A stretch of DNA of 52,546 bases from Terriglobales bacterium. GTDB lineage: Bacteria > Acidobacteriota > Terriglobia > Terriglobales > Acidobacteriaceae. The number at the start of each line of letters is the position of its first letter. Position 1 is the stretch's first letter. The translations under genes were made by a program, and so were the position numbers. The stretch spans positions 1 to 52,546 of the forward strand of contig DASPRM010000108.1 in NCBI GenBank assembly GCA_035624455.1. Direction: 5' to 3'. Under the pieces are notes generated by a model that saw nothing but the letters and a program-made list of their open reading frames with translations, was not told where the DNA came from and searched no databases. Positions 51,131 through 52,546 of this stretch are shown here, in pieces.

Positions 51131-52473
51131 GAAACTCCCGCCGTCCGAGAAAGAATAAGCTCTGGAGAAAGCAATCCACGGGCTCCATGCATCTCCAGCA
51201 CTCCCTCACTGCAGGAAACCGCAATCCAACCCATCTCCATCAGGAAGAAAGCCGATGCCGGAATCGAAGTGAATAACCCAAGTCCAATGAATGCCATCGA
51301 GCCGTAAGCCAGCACAGCAAAGTAGGCGAGCCGCCGGCCCAGGAACATGGGAAGCTGCGGGTTCCCCTGGCGTCGAGTGAAGACCCAGAGCAGAAAGAAT
51401 ACCCAGGAGAACAGCCCGAGCACGCCCGTCTCGAGTTGAATGCGGCCAATTTCGCTTTCGATAATGAGAGGATTGTTCACGCGAGAGGCAAGGAAAAACG
51501 GCATGCTGGTGCCTCCGCCTCCCAATCCATTGCCAAAAGGGTATTGGACGATAGCGTCGACCAGGGAGGTGTTCACGCTTCCCCGCACCCGCTCGGTGAC
51601 AAATTCGGTGTCCCGCAGGCTGGCAAAGCGCTGCAAGCGCTCCTGGGAGGACACCACCCAAAAGATCAAAGCTGCGATCAACAGCCAGGCCACTCGATAG
51701 ATTGGGCGGACGCGGGTAGAAAAAGTGAAAACGCAGAACAGCACCATCAGCAGCAGAAAAGAGGTTCGTGAAGCACACAGAAAAATGCCCAGCATCGCCG
51801 TGACGATGCCCGCCATCAGAAGCTGCCGCCGGCGTATACCGGACTGTTCGCGTACCCAGGAACCGACGATCAGGGGCAGAGTCACCAGCATGGTGCCGCC
51901 GTAGGCATGGGCATTGGCAAAGATCGCCGGAATACGATGAGCTCCCGCACTGCCCACATCGTTGCTGCGATAGATGAGCTGCGTAACTGCACTGTAGGGG
52001 TAGAAGGGTTCGATGCCCATTACAAATTCTGCCGCCCCGAAAAGGAAGGCGACAAGGTTCAAGATAGACAGCCAGAGTGCAATTTGTTCGATTTCATCAG
52101 TGCGGATTTGCGCTCCCACCAGCAGAAAAGGAATCAAGAAGATGCTGCCGCGCAATCCCACCAGTTGCACCAGAGGGTCCTGAACGGGGACGAAGAACAG
52201 GATGAGAGGCCAGGTGATGAGCAGCAGCACCCAGTGCCTGAGCCTTTGGCCATCAAGGCTGGCGAAGGGGCGGATCAAACGGTTGATCTGGGCGCCGTAA
52301 AGACCAACTACTGAGAAATCAAAAAGAAAATGAGAAGCGGGGTGAATAACGTTGGCCCGAATGATGCCGTAGAAGTAGCCGGTCGCGATCACAGCCAGCA
52401 GGCCCCGAACCAGCGAGTGGCGGGCAGCAACGTAGGTGCCGATCAGTGCCAGGGCGCACAACAGGTATGCCAT
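51127..52473 (-). CDS. O-antigen ligase/polymerase family membrane protein (Wzy/WaaL-like)
   Basis: A 448-residue polytopic membrane protein with about eleven to twelve helices. The central periplasmic loop (RLQRFASLRDTEFVTERVRGSVNTSLVDAI) and the following FGNGLGGGG resemble the O-antigen ligase domain, whose members ligate or polymerise undecaprenyl-linked glycans. In an ABC-exporter locus a ligase role fits better than a Wzy polymerase, but the short family motif cannot separate them. It overlaps the following GT4 by four bases. Confidence 0.8.
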   Translation of the reverse strand: MAYLLCALALIGTYVAARHSLVRGLLAVIATGYFYGIIRANVIHPASHFLFDFSVVGLYGAQINRLIRPFASLDGQRLRHWVLLLITWPLILFFVPVQDPLVQLVGLRGSIFLIPFLLVGAQIRTDEIEQIALWLSILNLVAFLFGAAEFVMGIEPFYPYSAVTQLIYRSNDVGSAGAHRIPAIFANAHAYGGTMLVTLPLIVGSWVREQSGIRRRQLLMAGIVTAMLGIFLCASRTSFLLLMVLFCVFTFSTRVRPIYRVAWLLIAALIFWVVSSQERLQRFASLRDTEFVTERVRGSVNTSLVDAIVQYPFGNGLGGGGTSMPFFLASRVNNPLIIESEIGRIQLETGVLGLFSWVFFLLWVFTRRQGNPQLPMFLGRRLAYFAVLAYGSMAFIGLGLFTSIPASAFFLMEMGWIAVSCSEGVLEMHGARGLLSPELILSRTAGVS

Positions 52474-52476
52474 CGG

Positions 52477-52546
52477 TCAGTCTCCGCTCCCCGTCTGACG
52501 CAGGACGGAGGTGTCGGCGAGTTCGCCAACAGTCCGCGGACCTGAG
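52477..52546 (-). CDS. Possible C-terminus of a further polysaccharide-locus gene (cut by the window)
   Basis: Reading in from the right edge on the minus strand, one frame stays open for about 22 codons (GPRTVGELADTSVLRQTGSGD) and ends at TGA 52479-52477, four bases before the ligase-type ATG. The spacing suits a preceding operon gene, but the fragment is too short to identify and could be chance. Confidence 0.3.
   Translation of the reverse strand, partial: SGPRTVGELADTSVLRQTGSGD

Overview
The window is gene-dense, GC-rich bacterial DNA, very probably from an Acidobacteriota genome (Koribacter-like soil Terriglobia). That placement is an inference. It rests on a two-membrane cell plan (Omp85, SurA-like and TamB genes), futalosine-type menaquinone genes, a bacterial eRF1-like (baeRF) gene, and intergenic GTCATTCC and 'CGGACGTCCCGTCCG'-type elements of a style familiar from that phylum. 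I see no rRNA or tRNA gene, CRISPR array, transposase, integrase or phage gene.

Layout. 1-3.2 kb holds an FAD oxidoreductase and a YjbQ protein that are convergent and share their stop bases, a palindromic repeat block, and a Tat-exported glycosylasparaginase. 3.3-5.7 kb is the most unusual part: a two-gene minus-strand unit with a possible promoter and an intrinsic terminator. It encodes a fusion of a ribosome-hibernation (HPF/RaiA) domain to an ECF-like sigma factor, followed 20 nt later by a baeRF-family protein with a zinc ribbon. 5.9-11.8 kb carries a GH16 glucanase lipoprotein, the menaquinone radical-SAM enzyme MqnE, a REC-EAL phosphodiesterase, an LssY-C protein and a UbiA/MqnP-like prenyltransferase.

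11.9-21.2 kb is a minus-strand outer-membrane biogenesis operon: Omp85 (BamA/TamA type), a SurA-like chaperone without a parvulin domain, a 1362-residue TamB, then pcm and a Tyr-rich secreted protein. The first three genes overlap at their stop and start codons. 21.4-28.9 kb runs on the plus strand: a ThiF-family E1 enzyme, an MFS transporter, an ECF sigma / zinc anti-sigma / DUF4097-like unit, shikimate kinase, a secreted protein and an AI-2E family permease. 29-31.4 kb has a CGNR zinc-finger protein divergent from an alpha/beta hydrolase, plus a MOSC protein. 31.4-35.4 kb is a lysine/DAP operon (asd-lysC-dapB-dapA). A secreted gene with an apparent one-base frameshift and a HEAT-repeat protein follow.

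From 37.3 kb to the end lies a surface-polysaccharide locus: five GT4 and one GT2 glycosyltransferases, a GT-C-like membrane protein, an acyltransferase-3, a Wzm/Wzt ABC exporter whose ATPase has a C-terminal glycan-binding-type domain, two methyltransferases (one FkbM) and an O-antigen ligase/polymerase-type protein. It continues beyond the right edge. The most promising undescribed system is the HPF-sigma fusion / baeRF pair, which would connect ribosome state to transcription.
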